A stretch of 64,000 nucleotides of DNA, taken from the NCBI RefSeq assembly GCF_900101455.1, contig NZ_FMZJ01000007.1:1-64000 (forward strand). Direction: 5' to 3'. Numbering within the stretch: position 1 is the first letter of the stretch; every line of letters begins with the position of its first letter. This document shows positions 37,223 through 45,606 of this stretch, one piece after another. Source of the DNA: Sphingomonas sp. YR710 (GTDB lineage Bacteria; Pseudomonadota; Alphaproteobacteria; Sphingomonadales; Sphingomonadaceae). The translations under genes were made by a program, and so were the position numbers. Under the pieces are notes generated by a model that saw nothing but the letters and a program-made list of their open reading frames with translations, was not told the DNA's origin and did no database searches.

Positions 37223-38233
37223 TTACAGGCCAAGCCGCCAGCGCAGGAGCCGCACGAACGGCTCCGGATCGTCGAGCCGGAGGGCGACCGTGCAAAAAGG
37301 CGCCCGCCGCCGCAGGGGGGATCGGCGGGCCTGGGGCGCGTTGAGCCGGAGGAGGATGTTGGGCCAGGCGAGCAAGGCGGCGTTGAGGGTGGCGGGATCG
37401 CGAACATCGGCGCCCGCAAAGCTGGTCTCGACCTTGGCAATCCGATCGAGCGGTATCCGCTGGTCGATCAGGAAGCCGGCCCGGATGCGGACGCCATCGG
37501 GGGTGATCAGGACCGGCCGGAGCCGGAAGGATTTGATGAGCCCGACGAGGTAGATCAGCCCGACATCGCTGAGCACGAACATGACAAGCGCCGCCGCGCG
37601 GCTCCAATGCCCGACGAAGATATGATAGACGCCGACCTCGATAGCCGACAAAGCGAGCAGGATCGCGCTGATCGGCGCCAGATGCCGGTGATAGGCAAAG
37701 GCGCGGGCGTCGGCCGGCACATCGGCCGGCCCGCCCCAGCGAAACAGCGCCATATGCACCACCGACAGTTCGGCGGCGGCGAAGCGGACGAGCGCGGGCG
37801 GCAGGAATTCCGAGGCGGCGGCGATCCACCGCTCGTTCGCCGGGACGCCAGCCGATCGGAATAGGCGTCGCGCACGCAAGGCGGCCCATGCGGTATGGCT
37901 CAGGACCATGATGACCATGCCGACAGCGATGGCCGGCATGGCGACGAGCGCCTGCCGAAGTGCGGCGGGAGAACCCAGCCAGACGGCGAAGCTGGCGGCG
38001 GCCAGGGCGCCGAGCACCGCATGCCAGCCCGGGCGACGGCCGGGAGCGCGCGCGACGAGCGCCAGCACCATCGAGTCCGATGCGATCCAGAGGAAGAGGA
38101 GCAGTGCGATCGTGGGATATGTTGCGGCAAGCGCGGTTCGTGCAGCGAGCGCGGCCAGCGCGACGATGAGGAACGGCGCGACGGTCGTGGCGAAGTGCCT
38201 CGGGGTGACGTTGCTATACGTTCGGGTGTTCAT
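37223..38233 (-). CDS. Multi-pass membrane protein of unknown function
   Basis: About 336 residues. The first 230 are hydrophobic with about six or seven membrane helices (for example TVAPFLIVALAALAARTAL and AIAVGMVIMVLSHTAW). The last 100 residues form a soluble domain with VLITPDGVRIRAGFLIDQRIPLDRIAKVE, reminiscent of the bacterial PH-like (YdbT/bPH2) domain. I do not recognise the family. The ATG at 38233 has GGAG six bases upstream. It sits 106 bp from the aminotransferase and may share its transcript. Confidence 0.75.
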   Translation of the reverse strand: MNTRTYSNVTPRHFATTVAPFLIVALAALAARTALAATYPTIALLLFLWIASDSMVLALVARAPGRRPGWHAVLGALAAASFAVWLGSPAALRQALVAMPAIAVGMVIMVLSHTAWAALRARRLFRSAGVPANERWIAAASEFLPPALVRFAAAELSVVHMALFRWGGPADVPADARAFAYHRHLAPISAILLALSAIEVGVYHIFVGHWSRAAALVMFVLSDVGLIYLVGLIKSFRLRPVLITPDGVRIRAGFLIDQRIPLDRIAKVETSFAGADVRDPATLNAALLAWPNILLRLNAPQARRSPLRRRAPFCTVALRLDDPEPFVRLLRWRLGL

Positions 38234-38450
38234 GTCACACTCCACGTATGTGCCGGGCGTCGGAGCTTGCTGGGTACCCGGCAATTCACTTCATTGATCA
38301 GGTCGGTTACGATGGCAAGATCGGTAGCACGGGAACTTTTGCGCTTTGGAGGGGCAGCACTAGACCGCTATGACGACTCCTTTGGATTGAGTGGAGCATC
38401 AACGAAGCCCATACCTGTTGTACGTTGCCACTGATGTAAATGTAGAATAG

Positions 38451-38473
38451 ATCCCCTAAAAATATCGGGGGAT
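38451..38473 (+). promoter_or_regulatory. Hairpin covering the ribosome-binding site of the TIR gene
   Basis: ATCCCC (38451-38456) pairs with GGGGAT (38468-38473), with an AT-rich loop. The right arm contains GGGGG, the only Shine-Dalgarno-like sequence before the ATG at 38478. If it forms, it would hide the site and lower translation of the TIR protein. Confidence 0.55.
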
Positions 38474-38477
38474 TAAC

Positions 38478-39464
38478 ATGAAGGTTTTTATCAGTTGGAG
38501 TGGGAGCCGCAGTAAAGACTTAGCTAACGCTCTTCGTCAATGGCTTCCTATGGTGCTCCAATATGTCGAGCCTTGGGTGTCTGACAAAGATATTTCGGCG
38601 GGAGAACGCTGGGCCCAGGCAATCGCGGGGGAGTTAGAATCGGCCAATTTCGGGATCATTTGCATCACACCCGAGAATATTAATTCAGAATGGATTTTGT
38701 TTGAATCTGGAGCGCTTTCAAAATCCATGCTTGATGGAAAAGTAATACCACTCTTATTTGGCCTTGAGTTAAGCGATCTGAGTGGACCGCTCTCTCAATT
38801 CCAAGCTCAAAAAGTTGAGCAAGCCGGAATCATGGAAGTTGTAAGGGCAATTAACAAAGTTGCCGAAAAACCAGCATCTCAGCAAATTGTCGATCAACTG
38901 GTTCCTACACTTTGGCCTCAACTTCAAGAAACCCTATCGAAAATTCCGGCCATTGCCCCTTCGGAAAAACATAAGCGGCCTTCACATGAGATTCTTGAAG
39001 AGCTTGTAACGGGTGTTCGTGGCATTAGTTCAAGAATACGCGACTTTGACCCAGAAACAACAGACAAAGAACGCAACATTCGCAGAAGAAAAACAAGACT
39101 ACACCCCTCTCTTATTAAAGAAATAGGATTTATATCCTCGGAAATAGACGATAAACCTACTATTTTACTGTTCCTTTCCGGAGTTCTTCGAGAGGATTTT
39201 CCTTGGCTGTCGGAGATTTTGACCGAATCTTATCGTGAAATTCGATTCAGCGGACCAGATGAAATCGAAACGTCATTTAACCGACTTCGTCACATGGTTA
39301 TGCATTTAACGCACCACCCTGTGATGCGAGAGTTATCTGGCTATTCGAAAGAATCTATGATGCTTGCTGAGGAACTGCCGATGATTTTGGACATGGCCTT
39401 TAGCAGCTTATTAGATCGCAATACACCGCGTCGTATGGTTAACACATTAGCGAAAGGCAAATAA
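38478..39464 (+). CDS. TIR-domain protein, probable NAD-consuming defence effector
   Basis: 328 residues. The N-terminal 150 residues are a TIR domain: KVFISWSGSRSK, a WVSDKDISAGERW loop, FGIICITPENINSEWILFESGALSK. Glu76 in the last motif matches the catalytic glutamate of NADase TIRs. The C-terminal half (KHKRPSHEILEELV to the end) is helical and basic, with no recognised domain. The gene is AT-rich and uses AT-rich codons unlike its GC-rich neighbours, so it was acquired recently. It is flanked by a membrane gene and a broken toxin-antitoxin pair. No partner that would sense infection is adjacent, so it may act alone through its C-terminal half. Confidence 0.85.
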   Translation: MKVFISWSGSRSKDLANALRQWLPMVLQYVEPWVSDKDISAGERWAQAIAGELESANFGIICITPENINSEWILFESGALSKSMLDGKVIPLLFGLELSDLSGPLSQFQAQKVEQAGIMEVVRAINKVAEKPASQQIVDQLVPTLWPQLQETLSKIPAIAPSEKHKRPSHEILEELVTGVRGISSRIRDFDPETTDKERNIRRRKTRLHPSLIKEIGFISSEIDDKPTILLFLSGVLREDFPWLSEILTESYREIRFSGPDEIETSFNRLRHMVMHLTHHPVMRELSGYSKESMMLAEELPMILDMAFSSLLDRNTPRRMVNTLAKGK

Positions 39465-39575
39465 ACGGCGATATTTTGGGTTACGGGGTTACGGTGCCAC
39501 GTGCATAAATCCCTTTTCTTTGGCGGATGCTAAAAAGATGGGGATGTCGAGGCCGACGATCCGCGCAACAAATCC

Positions 39576-39604
39576 GTGACAATATGCGCGATTCATGCTA
39601 TAGT
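39576..39604 (+). promoter_or_regulatory. Promoter of the antitoxin-like gene
   Basis: GTGACA (39576-39581), 17-nt spacer, TATAGT (39599-39604). Six bases follow before the ATG at 39611, so a transcript would start at or beside the start codon. The layout equals those of the other two toxin-antitoxin loci in the window. Confidence 0.55.
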
Positions 39605-39610
39605 ATTGAA

Positions 39611-39823
39611 ATGTCTTCTGAAACTCATCAGCATCAGATCCTAATGCGTTATTCGCAAGGCGAGACGAGCACCATGCAGGTGCGCGGCGCCCTCGGCGAT
39701 ATCAGCTTCGGCGAACTTTTGATGAAAATGGGGGCGGAAGGCCTGCCCCTGCCGGTAACGCCCATACAAGGGCGTGAAGGCGTCGTTCGGCGGCTGCGCG
39801 AGGTTCTGTTTCCGCGGTCATGA
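39611..39823 (+). CDS. Antitoxin-like small protein
   Basis: 70 residues: MSSETHQHQILMRYSQGE, then MQVRGALGDISFGELLMKMGAEGLPLP and REGVVRRLREVLFPRS. It looks like the antitoxin of a PIN-type toxin module: a small helical N-terminal part, then a toxin-binding tail. Its stop overlaps (ATGA) the start of a short frame that encodes the beginning of a PIN toxin. I cannot name the exact antitoxin family. With the toxin cut short it is an orphan antitoxin. An upstream in-frame start at 39527 is less likely, given the promoter position. Confidence 0.6.
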   Translation: MSSETHQHQILMRYSQGETSTMQVRGALGDISFGELLMKMGAEGLPLPVTPIQGREGVVRRLREVLFPRS

Positions 39824-39894
39824 ACACCCATGAACGCATAAGGCTGTTCGTCGTCGAATCCGGGCCGCTCATTACGCTCGTGGCGGGGCGATAG
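39820..39894 (+). pseudogene. Truncated PIN-domain toxin (first 24 residues)
   Basis: The ATG at 39820 overlaps the antitoxin stop. The product RLFVVESGPLITLVAGR then meets a TAG at 39892-39894. VV(E/D)SGPLITL is the opening strand of DUF3368/PIN toxins, which normally run to about 150 residues. The rest of the toxin is absent and glpD begins 14 bp later, so a deletion joined this locus to glpD. Confidence 0.65.
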
Positions 39895-39908
39895 CGGCCT
39901 GCCAGCGC

Positions 39909-41438
39909 ATGGATTCCCCACCCCACGCCCAACTCCATGACGGGAGCGAAAAACCCCTCCACGACCTCCTCATCATCGGCGGCGGCATCAACGGTGCCGC
40001 GATCGCGCGCGATGCCGCCGGGCGGGGGCTCTCGGTGCTGCTCGTCGAGAAGGACGATCTCGCCAGCCATACCTCGTCGGCGAGCACCAAGCTGATCCAT
40101 GGCGGCCTGCGCTATCTCGAATATTATGAATTCCGGCTGGTGCGAGAGGCGCTGGGCGAGCGGGAGCGGTTGTTGGGGATTGCGCCGCATCTGATCCGGC
40201 CACTGCATTTCGTGTTGCCGCAGCCGCCGGGCGGGCGGCCGGGGTGGCTGATCCGGATCGGCCTGTTCCTCTACGATCATCTCAGCGGCCGTGGGACGCT
40301 GGAGCGATCGAAGGCGGTGCGGCTAAGCGGCAGCGGCTATGGCGACGGGCTGAAGCGCGAGACGGCCAAGGGCTTCGTCTATTCGGACTGTTGGGTCGAC
40401 GATGCGCGGCTGGTCGCGCTGACCGCGCGCGATGCCGCCGATCGTGGCGCCGACATCCGGACGCGCACCGCCTTCGTCGCGGCCCGCCGCGACGGCGCGG
40501 TCTGGTCCGCGACGATCCGCGATGGCGGCGGCGCGCAGGCGGTGCGTGCGCGGGCGATCGTCAATGCGGCCGGGCCGTGGGTCGGGCAGGTGCTGGGGCT
40601 GACCGAGGGGGTCGCGCCAGAGCGGCCGCCGCGGCTCGTGAAGGGCAGCCATATCGTCGTGGGCCGGCGCTTCCGGGGCGAGCATGCCTATATCTTGCAG
40701 AATCCGGACGGGCGGATCGTCTTCGCGATACCCTATGAGCAGGATTTCACCTTGATCGGCACCACCGACGTGCCCTTCTCCGCCGACCCGCAGGCGCCCG
40801 CGATCGACGCCGACGAGACCGCCTATCTGTGCGAGAGCGTGAACCGATATTTCGCCGCGCCGATCGGCCCGGCCGATGTGCTGCACAGTTTTTCGGGGGT
40901 ACGGCCGTTGTTCGACGACGGATCGGACGACGCATCGGCGGTCACCCGCGATTATGTGCTGAAGCTCGGTTGTGACGAGGGCCCGCAATATCTGTCGGTG
41001 TTCGGCGGCAAGATCACCACCTGCCGCCGGCTCGCCGAACATGCGCTGACCGATCTGGCGCCGTTCCTGCCCGCGATGGGGCCGGCGTGGACCGCCGATG
41101 CGCCGCTGCCCGGCGGGGATATCGCGGGCGGCGATTTCGATGGCTTTGTGGCCGGCGTGCGGGCGCGCTGGCCGTTCCTGCCGGGGCCGATGGCGCTCCG
41201 GATGGCGCGGGCTTATGGGACGCGGATCGATCGGATCATCGGCGATGCGCGGTCGATCGACGATCTGGGCGAGGATATGAGCGGCGGGCTGCACGCGGCC
41301 GAGGTCGATTATCTGGTGGCGCAGGAATGGGCGCGGACCGCCGACGATATATTGTGGCGGCGGACGAAGATCGGGCTGCATACCGGCGCTGCGACGCGGG
41401 CGAAGCTGGAGAAGCGGCTGGCCGGCGCGGGGGGGTAG
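39909..41438 (+). CDS. glpD: Glycerol-3-phosphate dehydrogenase, FAD-dependent
   Basis: 509 residues. N-terminal FAD-binding motif LLIIGGGINGAAIARDAAGRG, LVEKDDLASHTSSASTKLIHGGLRYLEYYEF and VVGRRFRGEHAYIL mark aerobic GlpD. It oxidises glycerol-3-phosphate to dihydroxyacetone phosphate at the inner membrane and passes electrons to ubiquinone. glpK follows 285 bp downstream, separated by a palindromic repeat cluster. glpF or a regulator is not seen here. The region just before its start was altered by a deletion that removed most of a PIN toxin gene. Confidence 0.96.
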   Translation: MDSPPHAQLHDGSEKPLHDLLIIGGGINGAAIARDAAGRGLSVLLVEKDDLASHTSSASTKLIHGGLRYLEYYEFRLVREALGERERLLGIAPHLIRPLHFVLPQPPGGRPGWLIRIGLFLYDHLSGRGTLERSKAVRLSGSGYGDGLKRETAKGFVYSDCWVDDARLVALTARDAADRGADIRTRTAFVAARRDGAVWSATIRDGGGAQAVRARAIVNAAGPWVGQVLGLTEGVAPERPPRLVKGSHIVVGRRFRGEHAYILQNPDGRIVFAIPYEQDFTLIGTTDVPFSADPQAPAIDADETAYLCESVNRYFAAPIGPADVLHSFSGVRPLFDDGSDDASAVTRDYVLKLGCDEGPQYLSVFGGKITTCRRLAEHALTDLAPFLPAMGPAWTADAPLPGGDIAGGDFDGFVAGVRARWPFLPGPMALRMARAYGTRIDRIIGDARSIDDLGEDMSGGLHAAEVDYLVAQEWARTADDILWRRTKIGLHTGAATRAKLEKRLAGAGG

Positions 41439-41460
41439 CCTTGCGTGAGCGGAACCAATT

Positions 41461-41647
41461 CCTCTCCGAGCTTGGCTCGGGGAGGTGGCAGCGCGAAGCG
41501 CTGACGGAGGGGCAATGCGCAACCGTTCCGCAGGCCCCTCCACCACCCGCTACGCGGGCACGGCTGCTCTGCAGCCGGCTCCTTCCGCAACATGCCGCCG
41601 GCATGTTGCGAGCATACGCCCCCCTCCCCGAGCCAAGCTCGGGGAGG
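41461..41647. repeat. Composite palindromic repeat cluster between glpD and glpK
   Basis: Outer palindromes CCGAGC..GGCTCGG occur at both ends (41467-41485 and 41628-41647). Between them are AGCGCGAAGCGCT, a perfect GCAACATGCCG/CGGCATGTTGC hairpin (41587-41609) and other small hairpins. The segment GGAGGTGGCAGCGC..AGCGCTGACGGAGGGG recurs at 45440-45472. BIME-like; it may protect or end transcripts. Confidence 0.8.
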
Positions 41648-41722
41648 AATTTGACGTGCCGCCCGGCTTGCGGATCGGAGGAGGCAAGTCCAGCATGAGG
41701 ATAAAATCAGCGCGGAGCGGAG

Positions 41723-43216
41723 ATGATCGGGAAGCGGCATATATTGGCGATCGATCAGGGCACGACATCGACGCGCAGCATCGTCTTCGATGCCGCCGGC
41801 AGCCCGATCGCGACTGCACAGGCTGAATTCGCGCAGCATTATCCGCAGAGCGGCTGGGTCGAGCATGATCCCGAGGATATCTGGCGCGACACGATCGCCA
41901 CCGCGCGCGCGGCGATCGCGCAAGCCGGGCTCGATGCGGCGGCGATCGCGGCGATCGGGATTACCAACCAGCGCGAAACAACGGTGCTGTGGGACCGGGC
42001 GACCGGCAAGCCGATCCACAATGCGATCGTCTGGCAGGACCGGCGCGGGGCGCCGCTCTGCGCGGATCTGAAGGCGGCGGGGCATGAGCCGATGATCCAT
42101 GAGCGGACCGGCCTGCTGCTCGATGCCTATTTCTGCGCGACCAAGCTCGCCTGGCTGCTCGATCATGTCGATGGCGCGCGGGCGCGGGCCGAGGCCGGCG
42201 AACTGGCGTTCGGGACGATCGACAGCTTCCTGCTGTGGCGGTTGACCGGTGGACGGGTGCACGCGACAGACGCCACCAATGCCAGCCGCACCCTGTTGTT
42301 CGATATCCACCGGCAGGACTGGTGCCCCGATCTGCTGGAGCTGTTCGGCATCCCGCCCGCGATCCTGCCCGCGGTGCGCGACAATGCGTGGCTGTTCGGC
42401 GAGACCGAGCCCGATCTGTTCGGCGCGCCGATTCCGATCGCCGGCATGGCGGGCGACCAGCATGCCGCGCTGATCGGCCAGACCCGCTTTGCGGCGGGCG
42501 AGGCGAAGGCGACCTATGGCACCGGCTGCTTCATGCTGCTCAATATCGGCGATGTGCCCGTCACGTCGGACAATCGCCTGCTCGTCACCATGGCCTATCG
42601 GTTCGACGGGCGACCGACTTTTGCGATCGAGGGATCGATCTTCGTCGCCGGCGCCGCGGTGAAATGGCTGCGCGACGGGCTCGGGCTGATCACCCATGCG
42701 TCGCAGACCGACGATATGGCGACCCGTGTTGCCGACAATGGGGGCGTCTATATGGTGCCCGGCTTCGTCGGGCTGGGCGCGCCGCATTGGGAACCCGATG
42801 CGCGCGGGCTGATCACCGGGCTGACACTCGGCACCACCGCCGCGCATCTCGCCCGCGCGGCGCTGGAGGCGGTCGCATATCAGACCGCCGACCTGATCGA
42901 CGCGATGGCGCGCGACGGCGCAAAACGGCCCGATGTGCTGCGGATCGACGGCGGCATGTCCGCCAATGACTGGCTGTGCCAGTTCCTGGCCGACATCCTG
43001 AATCTCACGATCGAGCGACCGGCGGTGCTGGAGACGACCGCGCTGGGCGCGGCCTATCTGGCGGGGATGACGGTGGGGCTGTGGAACGGGTGCGACGGCG
43101 TCGCCGCCTTACCGCGCCGGATCGACCGGTTCGCGCCGCTTCTGGATGCCGATGGCCGCGAGGCGCTGTTGCGCGGCTGGCGGCGAGCGTTGCGGCAGGC
43201 GTTGATGGTGGAATAG
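41723..43216 (+). CDS. glpK: Glycerol kinase
   Basis: 497 residues. FGGY-family kinase: AIDQGTTSTRSIVFD (phosphate loop), WVEHDPEDIW, GITNQRETTVLWDRATGKPIHNAIVWQDRR (read as separate parts), KATYGTGCF, and the adenosine motif RIDGGMSANDW. It phosphorylates glycerol to glycerol-3-phosphate in the cytoplasm; GlpD then oxidises it. The ATG at 41723 has GCGGAG upstream. The length is typical of full-size GlpK. Confidence 0.97.
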   Translation: MIGKRHILAIDQGTTSTRSIVFDAAGSPIATAQAEFAQHYPQSGWVEHDPEDIWRDTIATARAAIAQAGLDAAAIAAIGITNQRETTVLWDRATGKPIHNAIVWQDRRGAPLCADLKAAGHEPMIHERTGLLLDAYFCATKLAWLLDHVDGARARAEAGELAFGTIDSFLLWRLTGGRVHATDATNASRTLLFDIHRQDWCPDLLELFGIPPAILPAVRDNAWLFGETEPDLFGAPIPIAGMAGDQHAALIGQTRFAAGEAKATYGTGCFMLLNIGDVPVTSDNRLLVTMAYRFDGRPTFAIEGSIFVAGAAVKWLRDGLGLITHASQTDDMATRVADNGGVYMVPGFVGLGAPHWEPDARGLITGLTLGTTAAHLARAALEAVAYQTADLIDAMARDGAKRPDVLRIDGGMSANDWLCQFLADILNLTIERPAVLETTALGAAYLAGMTVGLWNGCDGVAALPRRIDRFAPLLDADGREALLRGWRRALRQALMVE

Positions 43217-43220
43217 CGGG

Positions 43221-43688
43221 CTATCGGGCCTCGTCGACGAGCGCCGCCAGCCGCGGATGCGGTTTGTCGGCGAGCGGGTTGACGACCGTCAGCCCCCGCG
43301 TGACGAAGCCATGCTGCATATCTTCGGATAGCAGCAGCGCGCAGCCGGCATCGGCTGCTGCGGTCAGGATCAGCGCATCCCAGAATTGCAGCTTGTGATC
43401 GACGGCGAGATCGGCGGCGGCCAGCGCGGTTCGATCCTCCGAAGCGGATGTTCCGAATGCCCCGGCAAATTCGATCAGGATGGCGCGTGCATCTTCGGGC
43501 GATGCGCCGCTGCGCCGGAGGACGACGAACAGTTCGCCGAGCGCCTGCGCCGGCGCAATCAGGGTGGCGCCCGCCGCAAGCCGGCGGATGATCGTCCGCG
43601 TCCTGGCGATCTTCTCTTCATCGTCAGCGGTGCGCTGGACCCCGGCCAGATAAGCGAGGATGTTCGTATCAAGCCCGATGCGGATCAT
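43221..43688 (-). CDS. vapC: VapC-type PIN-domain toxin
   Basis: 155 residues. PIN ribonuclease pattern: GLDTNILAYL with Asp7, a central acidic residue in PAQALGELFVV, and the C-terminal FWDALILTAAADAGCALLLSEDMQHG with paired acids. VapC toxins cut tRNA or rRNA in a Mg-dependent way. Its start overlaps the antitoxin stop by four bases, so the antitoxin comes first. It lies five bases from the glpK stop, on the opposite strand. The module looks intact. Confidence 0.92.
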   Translation of the reverse strand: MIRIGLDTNILAYLAGVQRTADDEEKIARTRTIIRRLAAGATLIAPAQALGELFVVLRRSGASPEDARAILIEFAGAFGTSASEDRTALAAADLAVDHKLQFWDALILTAAADAGCALLLSEDMQHGFVTRGLTVVNPLADKPHPRLAALVDEAR

Positions 43689-43915
43689 TCGTAGAGATCG
43701 TCGCGCGACCAGTTGCCCGCGGTGCGGCGCGGCAACCGCTCGACGAAATCGAGCAACATTTCGACCGCCCGCTGCTCCTGCACCCGATCGATCGGAAGCA
43801 ACCGCGCGACCGGGCGCCCGCGCGATGTCACGGTGAAGCATTCGCCATCCGCGACGTTGCGGAGCAGTTCGGAGAAATGCTGATTGGCTTCGCTGGCGCT
43901 GATCGATCGGTCCAT
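43685..43915 (-). CDS. Phd/YefM-family antitoxin
   Basis: 76 residues. MDRSISASEANQHFSELLRNV and FTVTSRGRPVARLLPID form the Phd/YefM dimerisation and DNA-binding fold; the tail (VERLPRRTAGNWSRDDLY) should wrap the toxin. Such antitoxins repress their own operon. A palindrome ATCTAG-N9-CTAGAT directly upstream overlaps the -10 box and is the likely operator. No ribosome-binding site precedes the ATG. Confidence 0.9.
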   Translation of the reverse strand: MDRSISASEANQHFSELLRNVADGECFTVTSRGRPVARLLPIDRVQEQRAVEMLLDFVERLPRRTAGNWSRDDLYE

Positions 43916-43921
43916 GCGCCA

Positions 43922-43950
43922 TATCTAGGCGAAACCACTAGATTTTGCAA
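43922..43950 (-). promoter_or_regulatory. phd-vapC promoter with palindromic operator
   Basis: On the minus strand: TTGCAA (43945-43950), 17-nt spacer, TAGATA (43922-43927), then six bases to the ATG at 43915. ATCTAG-N9-CTAGAT (43923-43943) overlaps both the -10 box and the spacer. A leaderless transcript and autorepression are predicted. Confidence 0.7.
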
Positions 43951-43994
43951 CGCCTGCCGGGACATGCCCCAAGGCTATGGGCGTCGCTATCCGC

Positions 43995-45293
43995 TCACTT
44001 ATCCAGCCCCGGCCAGTCATGAAACGGCTGGCGATAGAGCATGTCGAGCACTTCGAGCTGCATGCCGGTCGGTTCGACCGCGTTCGAATTCCACAGCATC
44101 GCGACACCCGCTTTCAGCACCGGATCGAACAGGATCAGCGAGCGATAGCCGTCGACCGCGCCGCGATGGCCGATCACCTCGCGCCCGGCATAATGATAGA
44201 TCCTCCAGCCGAGGCCATAGGACGCCTCCTTGAGCGCCCGATCCCAATCGCGCAGTGCGTGGCTGGAATAGGTGCGGATGCGCGGGGTGTGCAGGGTGCG
44301 CAGCACGGCGGGCGAGAGCACGCGCGGCGCCTCCCCCATCTGCGCGCGCATCCACAGGCCGAGATCGATGATCGACGAATTGACCGCGCCGGCGCCCGGT
44401 ATCCGATAATAAGCGTCGCTGACCGTCTTCTCGCGGCGGCCGTCATGCGGGCGCGCCCAGCTTGGCGCGGATTCGAGCCCTGCCTTCGATGTGGTGGCCG
44501 ATTGCATGCCGAGCGGACCGAACAGCTGATCCTGCACCAGCGTGCCATAAGGCGCATGGCCGGCATGTTCGGCGATCTCGCTCGAGGCATCGTAAGCGAT
44601 ATTCTGATAGCCATAGCATTTGCCGGGCGGGCACATCGCGAACAGGGCGCTTAACCGGCTGCGGATCGCCTTGGGATCCTGGCCGTCCTCCAGATCCGAA
44701 TCATAGGCATTCTTGACGATGCCGAGACTTTGCGAGAGCAGATTATCGACGGTCGCGATCCGCTCATTGCCCTTCGGCAGCTTCAGCGACGGCGCCCAGC
44801 GCGCCACCGGATCGGTGAGCGACAACTTCTTCTGCTCGGCCATCTTCGCGAGCAGCGTCGCCGCGACCCCCTTCGACAGCGATGCCCAGCGGAACACGGT
44901 ATGCGCGGTCACCGGCGGGCCGCCGTCGGTCGTCACGCCATAGCCCTTGGCGAAGCTGATCTCGCCATTTTCAATAGTGACGATCGCGACCCCGACCACC
45001 GACTTGCGCTCGGCCAGCCGCTTCATCCGCGCATCGAGGCGGGTATAATCGATCCGCGTCGGGCCGCTCTTGGTGATGCCGATGCGGCTGAGATCGATCG
45101 ACAGCCGCTTGAAGACAGGCTTTGGCGCGACCGGCGACGAGCGCAGATAGAAGCCGCCCACGGCGATGAATGCGATCAGCAGCGTCAGCAGCACAGCACC
45201 CGCCACCACCAAGCCTCGTTCGACCGAAACGACGGCGGGTACGGGTGCATCGGGATCGACGGAGGGATTTTTTATGTTTTTGGGATCAGGCAT
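43995..45293 (-). CDS. Membrane-anchored serine hydrolase, beta-lactamase class C fold
   Basis: About 432 residues. One membrane helix (28-50) anchors a periplasmic domain. SxxK is SLSK at 138-141, the second motif YQN is in YGYQNIAYD, and HRG in VIGHRGAVDGY takes the place of the KTG box. Members include esterases, peptidases and AmpC-like enzymes; resistance cannot be concluded. I chose the ATG at 45293 because it gives a sensible anchor; the frame extends to 45374 with an alternative ATG at 45341. No operon partner is seen. Confidence 0.85.
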   Translation of the reverse strand: MPDPKNIKNPSVDPDAPVPAVVSVERGLVVAGAVLLTLLIAFIAVGGFYLRSSPVAPKPVFKRLSIDLSRIGITKSGPTRIDYTRLDARMKRLAERKSVVGVAIVTIENGEISFAKGYGVTTDGGPPVTAHTVFRWASLSKGVAATLLAKMAEQKKLSLTDPVARWAPSLKLPKGNERIATVDNLLSQSLGIVKNAYDSDLEDGQDPKAIRSRLSALFAMCPPGKCYGYQNIAYDASSEIAEHAGHAPYGTLVQDQLFGPLGMQSATTSKAGLESAPSWARPHDGRREKTVSDAYYRIPGAGAVNSSIIDLGLWMRAQMGEAPRVLSPAVLRTLHTPRIRTYSSHALRDWDRALKEASYGLGWRIYHYAGREVIGHRGAVDGYRSLILFDPVLKAGVAMLWNSNAVEPTGMQLEVLDMLYRQPFHDWPGLDK

Positions 45294-45422
45294 GAACGAG
45301 ATAGGAAACCCTGAAAGGCCAAAGGAGACGCGGCATAGCATCGCGGGAGCCGGTTGGCGGCAAAGAACCGCCACGCCTCATCGCAGGTTAGGCACGGTCT
45401 GCCCCTAGCGGCCGTCCATTCC

Positions 45423-45570
45423 GATCCTCCCCCGCCAGGGGGAGGTGGCAGCGCTAAGCGCTGACGGAGGGGGAGGACGGCGGCGCTCCCGCAACCAGAA
45501 AGTCGCTTCTGCCCGCCCCCTCCGTCGCCTCCGGCGCCACCTCCCCCTGGCGGGGGAGGATCGAAATGGG
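45423..45570. repeat. Inverted palindromic repeat cluster
   Basis: GATCCTCCCCCGCC (45423-45436) is repeated in inverted form at 45557-45570, and each arm also holds its own GGGGGAGGTGGC. The inner part shares GGAGGTGGCAGCGC and AGCGCTGACGGAGGGG with the cluster between glpD and glpK. It lies between the serine hydrolase start and the end of scoB. Confidence 0.8.
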
Positions 45571-45606
45571 CCACCGCGAGCGCCGTGCGCGCGTCGCGAG
45601 GAAGAT

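Noticed and set aside
38236-38265. Second ECF41-like promoter (TGTCACA ... CGTC)
   Set aside because: The spacing is 18 nt rather than 16 and it faces away from the nearest gene start, so it is probably chance.
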